Assembly: GCF_008065375.1 (NCBI RefSeq)
Contig: NZ_VJYI01000002.1
Span: 186,001 to 250,000 of the forward strand
DNA length: 64,000 bases
Reading direction: 5' to 3'
Source of the DNA: Nonomuraea sp. SYSU D8015
GTDB taxonomy: Bacteria > Actinomycetota > Actinomycetes > Streptosporangiales > Streptosporangiaceae
Made by a program: the position numbers and the translations under genes. The notes under the pieces are model-generated. The model saw only the letters and a program-made list of their open reading frames with translations. It did no database searches and was not told the origin of the DNA. Of this stretch, positions 23,501 through 31,653 are shown in pieces. The stretch's first letter is position 1. Each line of letters begins with the position of its first letter.

Positions 23501-23903
23501 CCTTCACGGTCTTCCCACACAGCTTGCTCATGTCGTCCTCATCCGAGGTAAGAACGATGACGGGCCTCACCGAGTGCAGCGCAGTAGCCGCAACCACTGC
23601 GTCGATGGCGTACTTGTGACCATGCAGGCGAGCATCGCGAAGAAGCTCGATTGCCCTTGACGAGATCTCCTCGGACACAGGCTCGACCTTCAGCCGGGAC
23701 AGGTACCACCGGAGGCGACCGTTCTTGAGCCGAACATCTTGCGCCTCAATGGGCGTCATCGCGCTGACCACAACCCGAAAGTCGTTGTCTTGCGCCTCCC
23801 GCACGAACGCGGTGACCCGCCGGTCGGCCTCGCACCACTTGACGAGTCCTTCACAGTCGAGAACCACGGTGCCCGCGCTCAGCCTGCTTCGTACGCGCGC
23901 CAT
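23487..23903 (-). CDS. vapC: PIN-domain toxin (VapC-like)
   Basis: The 138-residue protein is a PIN-fold ribonuclease candidate. Acidic metal-site residues appear at Asp16 (VVLDCEGLVKW), the glutamate of MTPIEAQDV, the aspartate of YAIDAVVAATA and the aspartates of TSDEDDMSKL. VapC toxins cut tRNA or rRNA and are held inactive by a partner antitoxin. ATG 23901-23903 lies 25 bases inside the upstream antitoxin-like gene, an overlap usual for VapBC operons. No damage to the reading frame is seen. Confidence 0.85.
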   Translation of the reverse strand: MARVRSRLSAGTVVLDCEGLVKWCEADRRVTAFVREAQDNDFRVVVSAMTPIEAQDVRLKNGRLRWYLSRLKVEPVSEEISSRAIELLRDARLHGHKYAIDAVVAATALHSVRPVIVLTSDEDDMSKLCGKTVKVVPV

Positions 23904-24187
23904 CCATCCTCCTGGAGTTCCGGCGCGGACTTGACGTGGCGGAACAGCTCTGCCGCCTCATCACGCAAGGGCTGCGGAATCGGCCCTGAAGCGGCCTCAT
24001 TCGCCTGAAGGGCCTCTTCCAGAAGATCCCGCTCGATCTGGCGCTCAACAGCGGCATCAACATAGGCCGAGAAGCCTCGAGCCCCGACTCGTTCTCGGAC
24101 GGCTCGGATGTTGCCCGCCCTAAGAGACACGCTCACCTTCGCCGCAGGCCCGTGTCCGGGGGCGAACTCTCCTTCAGGCATACTCAT
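23879..24187 (-). CDS. vapB: Antitoxin of the VapC-like toxin
   Basis: The 102-residue protein contains a ribbon-helix-helix-like start (KVSVSLRAGNIRAVRERVG, then ARGFSAYVDAAVERQIERDL). An acidic helical tail (EALQANEAASG to EDGWRAYEAG) probably covers the toxin. It precedes and overlaps the PIN gene. RHH antitoxins normally bind their own promoter, and an inverted repeat lies 13 bases upstream. ATG 24185-24187 is the start, with a second ATG two codons later as an alternative. Confidence 0.75.
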   Translation of the reverse strand: MSMPEGEFAPGHGPAAKVSVSLRAGNIRAVRERVGARGFSAYVDAAVERQIERDLLEEALQANEAASGPIPQPLRDEAAELFRHVKSAPELQEDGWRAYEAG

Positions 24188-24199
24188 GGGAAGAGTTTA

Positions 24200-24212
24200 C
24201 TACCCGAAGTAG
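24200..24212. promoter_or_regulatory. Inverted repeat upstream of vapB
   Basis: CTAC (24200-24203) and GTAG (24209-24212) flank CCGAA, 13 bases upstream of the vapB start. The position suits autoregulation by the antitoxin. The arms are short, so chance occurrence is possible. Confidence 0.3.
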
Positions 24213-24282
24213 CAAAACGCCGTACCCATCCAATCTACATCTCGCCAGAGGCCAGGCCTTCCGGGCGGGCGACACTGGTCTG

Positions 24283-24635
24283 CTATTCGGTGTCCTTGGG
24301 GTGTCGAGGCAATGCATAGCTCACCCAGACAGTACGGGTGGCGTCGTCGATGACATAGCGCACACGCCCACCGCTGGTGACCTCGCATTCCCACTGCTCC
24401 AAGTCCTTGCCGTTGTGACGATGAGTCGCGAGGTCGCCGCGTAGGCGATGTTGCCGGTCGTGGCTGGAGCCCGAAGGGGATCAACCCGCAACGTCTCGAA
24501 GCATCGGCGTGTATTGGCCAGGGCATGGCGGCACAGCTCTTCCCACCCCGTGACCGCGTCGCTGGTACCGAACCGGACATCCCACTCGTCATCCGGCGGT
24601 GGAACCGTGACTCGATCCCCGCGCTTCGGGCTCAT
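24283..24635 (-). pseudogene. Frameshifted RelE/ParE-like toxin gene
   Basis: Two frames form one toxin-like protein of about 117 residues. From ATG 24633-24635 the first frame reads MSPKRGDRVTVPPPDDEWDV onward to about FETLRVDPLR. Near 24474-24482, next to a CCCC run, the sense moves to a second frame reading HDRQHRLRGDLATHRHNGKD, then LEQWECEVTSGGRVRYVID and VWVSYALPRHPKDTE, ending at TAG 24283-24285. That C-terminal pattern is typical of RelE/ParE-like toxins. The 353-base span is one base short. It overlaps the antitoxin-like gene by 47 bases. It is nonfunctional if the sequence is right. Confidence 0.7.
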
Positions 24636-25028
24636 TGATCCTGGCAGTGGCCCGCCAGCCCGCGATGACCTCCTCTGTGGTGGAATCAACATCCAATTCG
24701 GCCGCATCCGAGAGCGCCTCAACCAGTTCCAGAGTGAAGGCACGCAGTTCGTCCGGAGACAGGTGGCGAACCCAAGGGAACACCTCCGGCATGGCTATGA
24801 CCAGCGCATGCGCCGTAGGATCATGCTTGATCTAGGCAAGGAACAGTCGGGATGCGGTGGCCAGCGTTCGTTCGCGCTCCTCCTCACGGTCCGCCGCAGT
24901 CAAGTAAAAGTCTGGAGCATCCCGATGTGTGACACGCACGCGTCCCAGGCGTGCCGCACGCTCGGCGACCGCTCAAGGATTTCTCGACAAGTCGGAAAAG
25001 TCACGGCGTCGGCATGGCTGGCACTCAT
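24589..25028 (-). pseudogene. Decayed Phd/YefM-like antitoxin gene
   Basis: The gene can be reconstructed from ATG 25026-25028. The first 19 codons (MSASHADAVTFPTCREILE) precede a one-base loss near 24970-24975. A second frame then reads AVAERAARLGRVRVTHRDAP and onward to ATASRLFLA. TAG at 24832-24834 interrupts it, but the same frame continues (HDPTAHALVIAMPEVFPWVR) to a stop at 24589-24591. The order matches antitoxins that carry a Phd-like DNA-binding part and a C-terminal toxin-binding part. The last piece alone, from ATG 24792, is an open 67-codon frame and may still be translated. Confidence 0.65.
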
Positions 25029-25059
25029 TCCATGAGTGAATGTCAGAACACATTCTGAC
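25022..25059. promoter_or_regulatory. Two dyads at the start of the decayed antitoxin gene
   Basis: CACTCAT-TCC-ATGAGTG (25022-25038) is a perfect inverted repeat that overlaps the antitoxin start codon. GTCAGAA-CACA-TTCTGAC (25042-25059) is a second perfect one just upstream. Antitoxins of the Phd/YefM kind repress their own operon from paired operators, so these look like surviving control sites of the dead module. Confidence 0.5.
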
Positions 25060-25258
25060 GTGAGCGGCTCTATCCATAGCGGTCGAGCGCGACCCCTCCG
25101 TTCTGCTCAGCACCTTCCACCGAGCCACCATGACGGCAAACGGCGTTGATGGCGGCGAAGCGCAGGGCGTCATAGTCAGAGAATGTCGCACTCGACTGAT
25201 TCCATCTCCTCGACAACGGACGTGCGTGTCCTGGGACGAAGACGAGAGGGAGTTGGTT

Positions 25259-25744
25259 GTGACGAAGCTGATCAAGCACTTGGTGGACGACATCAAGACC
25301 GATGCCGGGCGGTGCCTCGTCACAGACCTGGCTGCCCTCAACGGAGAGGACGAGGCTCCATGGGATGCCGACTGGTTGGCGACAGGAAACATCCCAGGGG
25401 TCGCCGTCGGCCGTAACGGCGCGGAACTGGAGACGGTGCGGGACAGCCCGGTGTACGTCCGATACGAATTATGGACCGGCGAGCCTCCTCTGCCGGAACC
25501 ATCCTGGGACGACTCCTGGACCGGAGAGATCTACCTACGGTCCGGCCGAATCAAGTTACAGGACTACTACGAGGAAGGCTACGAACAGCAAGTTTTCGAT
25601 CTAGGCCAAGAGGATTCCATGTGGACGACCCGAGTCCAGCACAAGAGATACAAGAACGACCAAGAGCCCGACTTCCCTCAGGACATATACCAGGTCGACC
25701 TCTACCGGCTCCAATTCTGGCCACCTGACAGCAGGAGCCGCTAA
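25259..25744 (+). CDS. Hypothetical acidic protein, 161 residues
   Basis: The protein is soluble, acidic and rich in Trp and Tyr, with WDADWLATGNIPG, YVRYELWTGEPPLP and a tyrosine-rich YYEEGYEQQ segment. I do not recognise the family. GTG 25259 is chosen because GAGAGGGAG lies 6-8 bases upstream. It lies alone between the decayed toxin-antitoxin operon and a terminator, in an accessory patch with slightly lower GC than its neighbours. An immunity-like or orphan accessory role is possible but not shown. Confidence 0.55.
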   Translation: MTKLIKHLVDDIKTDAGRCLVTDLAALNGEDEAPWDADWLATGNIPGVAVGRNGAELETVRDSPVYVRYELWTGEPPLPEPSWDDSWTGEIYLRSGRIKLQDYYEEGYEQQVFDLGQEDSMWTTRVQHKRYKNDQEPDFPQDIYQVDLYRLQFWPPDSRSR

Positions 25745-25755
25745 AGCAAGCAAGA

Positions 25756-25789
25756 GCCTCCAAGCAGGCACGGCGGACCGCTTGGAGGC
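25756..25789. terminator. Bidirectional terminator hairpin
   Basis: GCCTCCAAGC (25756-25765) and GCTTGGAGGC (25780-25789) are perfect 10-base arms around a 14-base loop. The hairpin sits between the convergent orphan gene (stop 25744) and msrA (stop 25823), where it can end both transcripts. Confidence 0.85.
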
Positions 25790-25822
25790 TTGCCGATCAT
25801 GCCTGACCCTCGGAAGAGATTG

Positions 25823-26485
25823 TCAGGCCTCACCGGAGGTCAGACCGACCGGGCAGGACACTCCGGTGCCACCGATGCCGCAGTATCCGTTGGGCACCTT
25901 GTACAAGTACTGCTGGTGGTAATCCTCGGCGAAGTAGAACGGCCCGGCCTCGGCGATCTCCGTGGTGATCTCGCCGTAGCCCGCCGCCTTCAGCACCTTC
26001 TGGTACGCCTCCCGCGACGCCTCAGCCGCCTTCTGCTGCTCCGACGAGTGGTAGTAGACCGCCGACCGATACTGCGTCCCCACGTCGTTCCCCTGGCGCA
26101 TGCCCTGGGTGGGGTCGTGGGCCTCCCAGAAGACCTTCAGGAGCTCCTCGTACGAGACCTTCGCCGGGTCGAACACGACCCGCACGACCTCCGTGTGCCC
26201 CGTGAGGCCGGTGCAGACCTCCTCGTACGTCGGGTTCGGGGTGTAGCCGCCCTGGTATCCGACCGCGGTGGTCACCACCCCGGGGGTCTGCCAGAACTTG
26301 CGCTCGGCGCCCCAGAAGCAGCCCAGGCCGAAGTCGGCCACCTCCAGGCCCGGCGCGTACGGCGGGGCCAGGGGGGCGTCCAGGACCGCGTGGCGGTCCG
26401 GCACCGGCATGGTCTGCGTGCGGCCCAGGAGGGCGTCCTCCGGTCGGACCATCGATGTCTTGTTGCCGCCGAATAGCCAGCCCAT
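25823..26485 (-). CDS. msrA: Peptide-methionine (S)-S-oxide reductase
   Basis: The 220-residue enzyme repairs oxidised methionine using thiol reductants. The catalytic motif GCFWGAE has nucleophile Cys56, and resolving cysteines are in [12 protein letters not shown]. The middle holds the conserved [23 protein letters not shown] and [19 protein letters not shown]. The N-terminal 45 residues before the core are usual for the longer actinobacterial form. GGAGG upstream of ATG 26485 confirms the start. It is monocistronic, with a terminator downstream. Confidence 0.95.
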   Translation of the reverse strand: MGWLFGGNKTSMVRPEDALLGRTQTMPVPDRHAVLDAPLAPPYAPGLEVADFGLGCFWGAERKFWQTPGVVTTAVGYQGGYTPNPTYEEVCTGLTGHTEVVRVVFDPAKVSYEELLKVFWEAHDPTQGMRQGNDVGTQYRSAVYYHSSEQQKAAEASREAYQKVLKAAGYGEITTEIAEAGPFYFAEDYHQQYLYKVPNGYCGIGGTGVSCPVGLTSGEA

Positions 26486-26606
26486 CGCGCTACCTCCATC
26501 GGTCTCTCCCAGCCTACATAGGCCGCAACACTTAAGGAGATCTACATATTTCCATATAGTGGATGGAATTTGTGATTAAAGATGGTAATGGGCGAAGATA
26601 GCGTAC

Positions 26607-27530
26607 ATGCCTGACCTTCGGCGCGGTGTCTTGTACGGGATCGCCGCCTACACCATGTGGGGGCTCTTCCCCCTCTACTGGCCCCTGCTCAAGCCCTCCG
26701 GAGCCGTCGAGATCCTGGCGCACCGCATGGTGTGGTCGCTGGTCGCCGTGGCGGCCGTGCTCCTCGTACGCAGGCACTGGTCCTGGATCCGCGAGCTCGC
26801 CAGGCAGCCGGCCAAGCTGGGGTTGCTGACCGTGGCCGCCGTCGTCGTCACCCTCAACTGGGGGACCTACATCTACGCGGTCAACACCGGACATGTCGTG
26901 GAGAGCGCGCTCGGGTACTTCATCAACCCGCTCGTCAGCGTGCTGTTCGGCGTGGTGCTGCTGCGGGAGCGGCTGCGGCCGCTGCAGTGGACGGCCGTCG
27001 GGTTCGGGACGCTCGCGGTGCTCGTGCTGACGCTCGACTACGGGCGGCTGCCGTGGATCGCGCTCACGCTGGCGGTGAGCTTCGGGGTGTACGGGCTGGT
27101 CAAGAAGAAGGCCAACGTGGCGGCCACGGAGGGGCTGGCGGTCGAGACGCTGGTGCTGCTGCTCCCCGCGCTCGGGTATATCGGTTTCCTGCAGGCGAGC
27201 GGGGAGGCCACCTTCCCGCACCAAGGGGTCTGGCACGCGGTGCTGATCGTCGGCGCCGGGATCATCACGGCGGCGCCGCTGATCTGCTTCGGGGCGGCCG
27301 CCATCCGGGTGCCGCTCAGCACGATCGGGCTGCTGCAGTACATCGCGCCGATCCTGCAGTTCGCGTGCGGCGTGCTGATCGCCAAGGAGACCATGCCGTC
27401 CAGCCGGTGGATCGGGTTCTCGATCGTGTGGCTGGCCTTGGCGATCTTCACGTACGACAGCATCCGGACGGCGCGCCACGCCGCCCGGGCCAGGAAATCA
27501 GCCGGAACGCTGGACCACGTAGTCACATAG
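26607..27530 (+). CDS. rarD: EamA-family transporter RarD
   Basis: The 307-residue membrane protein has ten predicted helices in two EamA repeats. The N-terminus (RRGVLYGIAAYTMWGLFPLY) and the NWGTYIYAVNTGHVVESALG segment are characteristic of RarD, named for chloramphenicol sensitivity in other bacteria. The second repeat ends in STIGLLQYIAPILQFACGVL. Export of a metabolite is likely; the substrate is unproven. Its 3' end overlaps the convergent polyprenyl synthase gene by 33 bases. Confidence 0.88.
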   Translation: MPDLRRGVLYGIAAYTMWGLFPLYWPLLKPSGAVEILAHRMVWSLVAVAAVLLVRRHWSWIRELARQPAKLGLLTVAAVVVTLNWGTYIYAVNTGHVVESALGYFINPLVSVLFGVVLLRERLRPLQWTAVGFGTLAVLVLTLDYGRLPWIALTLAVSFGVYGLVKKKANVAATEGLAVETLVLLLPALGYIGFLQASGEATFPHQGVWHAVLIVGAGIITAAPLICFGAAAIRVPLSTIGLLQYIAPILQFACGVLIAKETMPSSRWIGFSIVWLALAIFTYDSIRTARHAARARKSAGTLDHVVT

Positions 27531-28487
27531 CGCCAAAAAGGCGGCGCGGGCCGGAATGTCAGGCAAGCCGGAAATGTCGGCACGGGCCCGGTCCGCCCAC
27601 GCCTCCAGCTCCGCCCGCGCCCGGTCCATCGCCGGATGGGCGCGGAGCAGGGTCAGCGCCTCCTCGACGTCCTCCTCGGCCACCGGGCCCGACAGCAGCG
27701 ACGTCAGCCGGGGCGAGTCGTCGGCCGCCAGCGCGTACAGGACGGGCAGGGTCTTGATGCCCTCACGCAGGTCGGTACCCGGCGTCTTGCCCGACTGGAC
27801 GCCGGTGGAAGCCACGTCCAGCAGGTCGTCCCCCAGCTGGAAGGCCACGCCGATGGCCTCGCAGGCGCGGCTGAGCCGCTCCTCGACGTCCGCCGGAGCG
27901 CCGGACAGCAACGCGCCGAAGCGGCCGGAGGCGGCGATGAGCGACCCCGTCTTGTCGGCCAGCACATTGAGGTAGTGAGCGATCGGGTCCTCGCCGGCCC
28001 GCGGGCCGATCGTCTCGCGGATCTGGCCCTGGACGAGGCGGGAGAACGTCTGCGCCTGGATGCGGATCAGCTCAGGGCCGAGGTCGGCCAAGATGTCGGA
28101 GGCCTGGGCGAACAGGTAGTCGCCGGTGAGGATCGCCACGGTGTTGTCCCACCGGGCGTTCGCGGACGGGGAGCCCCGGCGCACCGGGGCCTCGTCCATG
28201 ACGTCGTCGTGGTAGAGCGAGCCCAGGTGGGTCAGCTCGATGACCACCGCGCCGGGCACGACGCCCGGCGCCGACGGGTCGCCGAACTGGGCGGCCAGCA
28301 GCACCATCAGCGTGCGGAACCGCTTGCCGCCCGCCTCGATGAGGTGCTTGGACGCCTCCGTGACGAAGGCGTCCTCGCTCTCCACCGACGAGCGCAGGAG
28401 CTTCTCGACCGCGGCCAGTCCGTTGGCCACGTCCTGCGCCAACCGCTCGTCCTCAATAGGAAGGTCAACCACGGGAGGCGCAGACAT
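27498..28487 (-). CDS. Long-chain polyprenyl diphosphate synthase (menaquinone side chain)
   Basis: The 329-residue enzyme adds isopentenyl units to build the long prenyl tail of menaquinone. The first Asp-rich motif is HDDVMDE (Asp94, 95, 98) and the second GDDLLD (Asp220, 221, 224). The GGKRFRTLMVLLAA and KTGSLIAAS segments are also typical. Residues before the first motif are not bulky, which fits a long product, but length cannot be set from sequence. It starts 11 bases after the nuoN stop, so it is probably the last gene of the menJ-nuo unit. Confidence 0.88.
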   Translation of the reverse strand: MSAPPVVDLPIEDERLAQDVANGLAAVEKLLRSSVESEDAFVTEASKHLIEAGGKRFRTLMVLLAAQFGDPSAPGVVPGAVVIELTHLGSLYHDDVMDEAPVRRGSPSANARWDNTVAILTGDYLFAQASDILADLGPELIRIQAQTFSRLVQGQIRETIGPRAGEDPIAHYLNVLADKTGSLIAASGRFGALLSGAPADVEERLSRACEAIGVAFQLGDDLLDVASTGVQSGKTPGTDLREGIKTLPVLYALAADDSPRLTSLLSGPVAEEDVEEALTLLRAHPAMDRARAELEAWADRARADISGLPDIPARAAFLALCDYVVQRSG

Positions 28488-28498
28488 AGAGATTCCCC

Positions 28499-30091
28499 TT
28501 ATCTAATGAACAGGCTGCGAGCAGCGTCGTCGGCAACACCGAGCACGGACTCCGGGTAGAGCCCGACTCCTACGGTAACCAGGAGGGAAACGGCGATGAC
28601 CGCCACGGTCCCCATACTGGGCACCGCGATCGCCGGGCCGTCGGCCGCAGGCTCGCTGAAGAACATCAGCACGATCACGCGGACGTAGAAGAACGCCGCG
28701 ATCGCGGAGGCCACCACGCCCACGACGACCAGGCCGGTCATCCAGCCGCCCATCGAGTCGCCGACCTGGGTGCCGCTGTCGAGCGCCGCCGCGAACACCG
28801 CGTATTTCCCGAAGAAGCCGCTCGTGAGCGGGATGCCGGCGAAGGCCAGCAGGAAGAAGGCGAACACCCCGGCCAGCACCGGAGCGCGCTTGCCGAGCCC
28901 GGCCCAGCGCGACAGGTGCCCGGCCTCGCCGCCGGGGTCGCGCACCAGTGTGACCACCGCGAACGCGCCGACCGTCGTGATGCCGTAGACCGCCAGGTAG
29001 AACAGGATCGCCTTCAGCGAGCCGGCGTTCTGCTGGGCGGAGCCGAACGTGGCCATCACGCCGACGAGCAGGAAGCCCGCGTGCGCGATGGACGAGTAGG
29101 CGAGCATCCGCTTGATCTCGGTCTGCGTGATCGCCAGGATCGAGCCGACGATCATGGTGAGCGCCGCCACGACCCAGATGACCGGGCGCCAGTTCCAGTC
29201 GAGGTTGCCCAGACCCACCCAGAACACCCGCAGCACGGCGCCGACGGCCGCGACCAGCGTGCCCGAGGCCATCAGTGCGGTGATCGGGGTGGGGGCGCCC
29301 TGGTAGACGTCAGGCTTCCAGGCGTGGAACGGCGCCGCGCCGATCTTGAACAGCAGGCCCACGCCGAGCAGCGCGAACCCGATCATCAGCAGCGGGTCGA
29401 GCCCGGTGCCCGACGACAAGGCGCGGTTGATGCCGGGGAGCGTGACGGTGCCCGCGTACCCATAGACCATCGCGGTGCCGTACAGGAAGAACGCCGACGA
29501 GAACGCGCCGAGCAGGAAGTACTTCATCGACGCCTCCTGCGACAGCAGGCGGCGCCGGCGGGCCAGGCCGCACAGCAGGTAGAGCGGCAGCGACATGACC
29601 TCGAGGGCCACGAACATCATCAGCAGGTCGTGCGAGGCCGGGAACAGCAGCATGCCGCCGACCGCGAACAGCACCAGCGGGTAGACCTCGGTGTGGCCCA
29701 CCCCGCCGCTCACGGACTCGGCCTCCTCCTCGTCGGCGCTGCCCGGCACGGCCGCGGCCGAGGCGACGAAGTGGCCCTCGTCGTTGATCAGCAGCACGCA
29801 CACGAACGACAGGACGAGGATGACGCCCCAGATGAACAGCGACGGCCCGTCCACCGCGACCGCGCCCATGGCGGCGGGCGCGGTGGGCACCTGGCCGCGC
29901 AGCACCTGCAGGAGCACCAGCGCGAACGCGCCGGCCAGGCTCAGCAGGGTGAGCGGTACGTGGATCGCCTTACGCAGGTAGCGCGGCGCGAACGCCTCGA
30001 CGAGCACGCCGATGACAGCGGCGCCGAACACCACCAGTAGCGGCGCCAGCGTGCCGTACTCGATCGTCGGCGCTGGAATGGCGGGGTTCAC
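28499..30091 (-). CDS. nuoN: NADH-quinone oxidoreductase subunit N
   Basis: The 530-residue antiporter-like subunit of complex I carries about 14 helices and pumps protons as part of the membrane arm. The family core includes LALEVMSLPLYLL, LGAFSSAFFLYG and the lysine-bearing FKIGAAPFHAWKPDVYQGAP. It overlaps the nuoM stop by 4 bases. A roughly 20-residue Glu/Ser-rich insert (DEEEAESVSGG) between early helices is an actinobacterial feature. ATG 30089-30091 is the start. Confidence 0.95.
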   Translation of the reverse strand: MNPAIPAPTIEYGTLAPLLVVFGAAVIGVLVEAFAPRYLRKAIHVPLTLLSLAGAFALVLLQVLRGQVPTAPAAMGAVAVDGPSLFIWGVILVLSFVCVLLINDEGHFVASAAAVPGSADEEEAESVSGGVGHTEVYPLVLFAVGGMLLFPASHDLLMMFVALEVMSLPLYLLCGLARRRRLLSQEASMKYFLLGAFSSAFFLYGTAMVYGYAGTVTLPGINRALSSGTGLDPLLMIGFALLGVGLLFKIGAAPFHAWKPDVYQGAPTPITALMASGTLVAAVGAVLRVFWVGLGNLDWNWRPVIWVVAALTMIVGSILAITQTEIKRMLAYSSIAHAGFLLVGVMATFGSAQQNAGSLKAILFYLAVYGITTVGAFAVVTLVRDPGGEAGHLSRWAGLGKRAPVLAGVFAFFLLAFAGIPLTSGFFGKYAVFAAALDSGTQVGDSMGGWMTGLVVVGVVASAIAAFFYVRVIVLMFFSEPAADGPAIAVPSMGTVAVIAVSLLVTVGVGLYPESVLGVADDAARSLFIR

Positions 30092-31653
30092 TGACCTGTC
30101 CCCTTCTCAGCGATGGTGGAGACCGGCACCTTCACGTTGGTCACCGTCTCTTTGACGGACGGGGTGATCACGTCGAGCAGCGGCTTGGGGAAGAAGCCGA
30201 ACCCGATGATCAGGGCGACGAGCGGCGCCAGCACGAGGACCTCGCGGGCGTTCAGATCCTTGAACGCCTTGACCGGCTCGGCGGTCGGCCCGTTCATGGC
30301 CCGCTGCACCATCCACAGGATGTAGACGGCCGCGAGGATCACGGCCAGCGCGGAGATGACCGCGGCCACCGTCAGGGCGCCCGAGCCGTGCGCCGGGCTC
30401 TGGTACGTGCCGATCATCACCATGAACTCGCTGACGAACGACGACAGACCCGGCAGCGAGAGCCCCGCCAGACCGGCGACCAGGAAGAAGCCCGCCAGTA
30501 CCGGCGCGACCTTCTGGACGCCTCCGTAGTCCCCGATGAACGGCGAGCCGCGCCTGGCGATGAGGAAGCCCGCGGCCAGGAACAGCGCGCCGGTCGCGAA
30601 GCCGTGGTTGACCATGTAGAGGGCCGCGCCGGACTGCGCGATCTCCGACATGGCGAACACGCCGAGCACGATGAAGCCGAAGTGCGAGATCGACGTGTAC
30701 GCGATGAGCCGCTTCATGTCGGTCTGCCCGATGGCCACGATAGCGCCGTAGAGGATGCTGATGACCGCCAGCACGACGATCGGCATCGTGAACGCCTTCG
30801 CCGCGTCCGGGAACAGCTCCAGGCAGAAGCGCAGCATGCCGAAGGTGCCGACCTTGTCCAGCACGCCCACCAGCAGCACGGCGGCCCCGGCCGGAGCCTG
30901 CGCGGCCGCGTCGGGCAGCCAGGTGTGCACCGGCCACAGCGGCGCCTTGATCGCGAAGGCGATGAAGAACCCGGCGAACAGCCACTTCTGCGTCGTCGGG
31001 TCCTGGATGGCCCCGATCAGCTCGGGGAACATGAACGTGCGCGTGTCCACCTTGGCCACGAAGTACAGCCCGATGACCGCGACCAGCATGAGCAGGCCGC
31101 CGAACAGCGAGTACAGCAGGAACTTGACGGCCGCGTAGGACCGCTGGGCGCCGCCGTACGACCCGATCATGAAGTACATCGGGATCAGCATGGCTTCGAA
31201 GAACACGTAGAAGAGGAAGATGTCGGTCGCCGCGAAGACGCCGATCATCATCGCCTCTAGCACGAGCAGCAGCGAGAAGTAGGTCTTCACCGACCGCTTG
31301 GGCGTGATCAGCGTGCCGTCCGCGGTCTTGACGCCGTCGGCGTCGTGCCAGGAGGCCAGCACCACGATCGGCACCAGCACCACCGACAGGGCGATCAGCA
31401 CGAGCGCCACGCCGTCGACGCCGACCGCGAACTTCACGCCGAAGCTGGGGATCCAGTCGTACTCGGCCCGGAACTGGAACCGGTCGCCGCCCGGCCTGAA
31501 CCCGGCGGCCATGACGCCCGTGAGCACCAGCACCAGCAGCGAGACCAGCAGCGTGACCTGCTTGGCCAGCTTGTCACTCCCCTTGGGGAGCAGCGCCACC
31601 ACGACGGCGCCTACCACGGGCACCGCCATGAGTATCGGAAGCCAGGGTGACAT
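30088..31653 (-). CDS. nuoM: NADH-quinone oxidoreductase subunit M
   Basis: The 521-residue proton-pumping subunit of complex I has about 14 helices. Conserved features are FFEAMLIPMYFMIGSYGG, the broken-helix region AFAIKAPLWPVHTWLPDAA with the key Lys, and AYTSISHFGFIVLGVFAM. ATG 31651-31653 shares one base with the nuoL stop (TGATG). The upstream extension of the frame is antisense-like and not homologous. Confidence 0.95.
   Translation of the reverse strand: MSPWLPILMAVPVVGAVVVALLPKGSDKLAKQVTLLVSLLVLVLTGVMAAGFRPGGDRFQFRAEYDWIPSFGVKFAVGVDGVALVLIALSVVLVPIVVLASWHDADGVKTADGTLITPKRSVKTYFSLLLVLEAMMIGVFAATDIFLFYVFFEAMLIPMYFMIGSYGGAQRSYAAVKFLLYSLFGGLLMLVAVIGLYFVAKVDTRTFMFPELIGAIQDPTTQKWLFAGFFIAFAIKAPLWPVHTWLPDAAAQAPAGAAVLLVGVLDKVGTFGMLRFCLELFPDAAKAFTMPIVVLAVISILYGAIVAIGQTDMKRLIAYTSISHFGFIVLGVFAMSEIAQSGAALYMVNHGFATGALFLAAGFLIARRGSPFIGDYGGVQKVAPVLAGFFLVAGLAGLSLPGLSSFVSEFMVMIGTYQSPAHGSGALTVAAVISALAVILAAVYILWMVQRAMNGPTAEPVKAFKDLNAREVLVLAPLVALIIGFGFFPKPLLDVITPSVKETVTNVKVPVSTIAEKGTGQ

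Noticed and set aside
25070..25190. Possible minus-strand remnant ending near RFAAINAVCRHGG
   Set aside because: The segment looks slightly protein-like but is short, has no family match I can name and no ribosome site, so it is not listed.
27556..28559. Plus-strand gene over the polyprenyl synthase
   Set aside because: It is the antisense frame of an enzyme with both Asp-rich motifs, and the composition is unbalanced.
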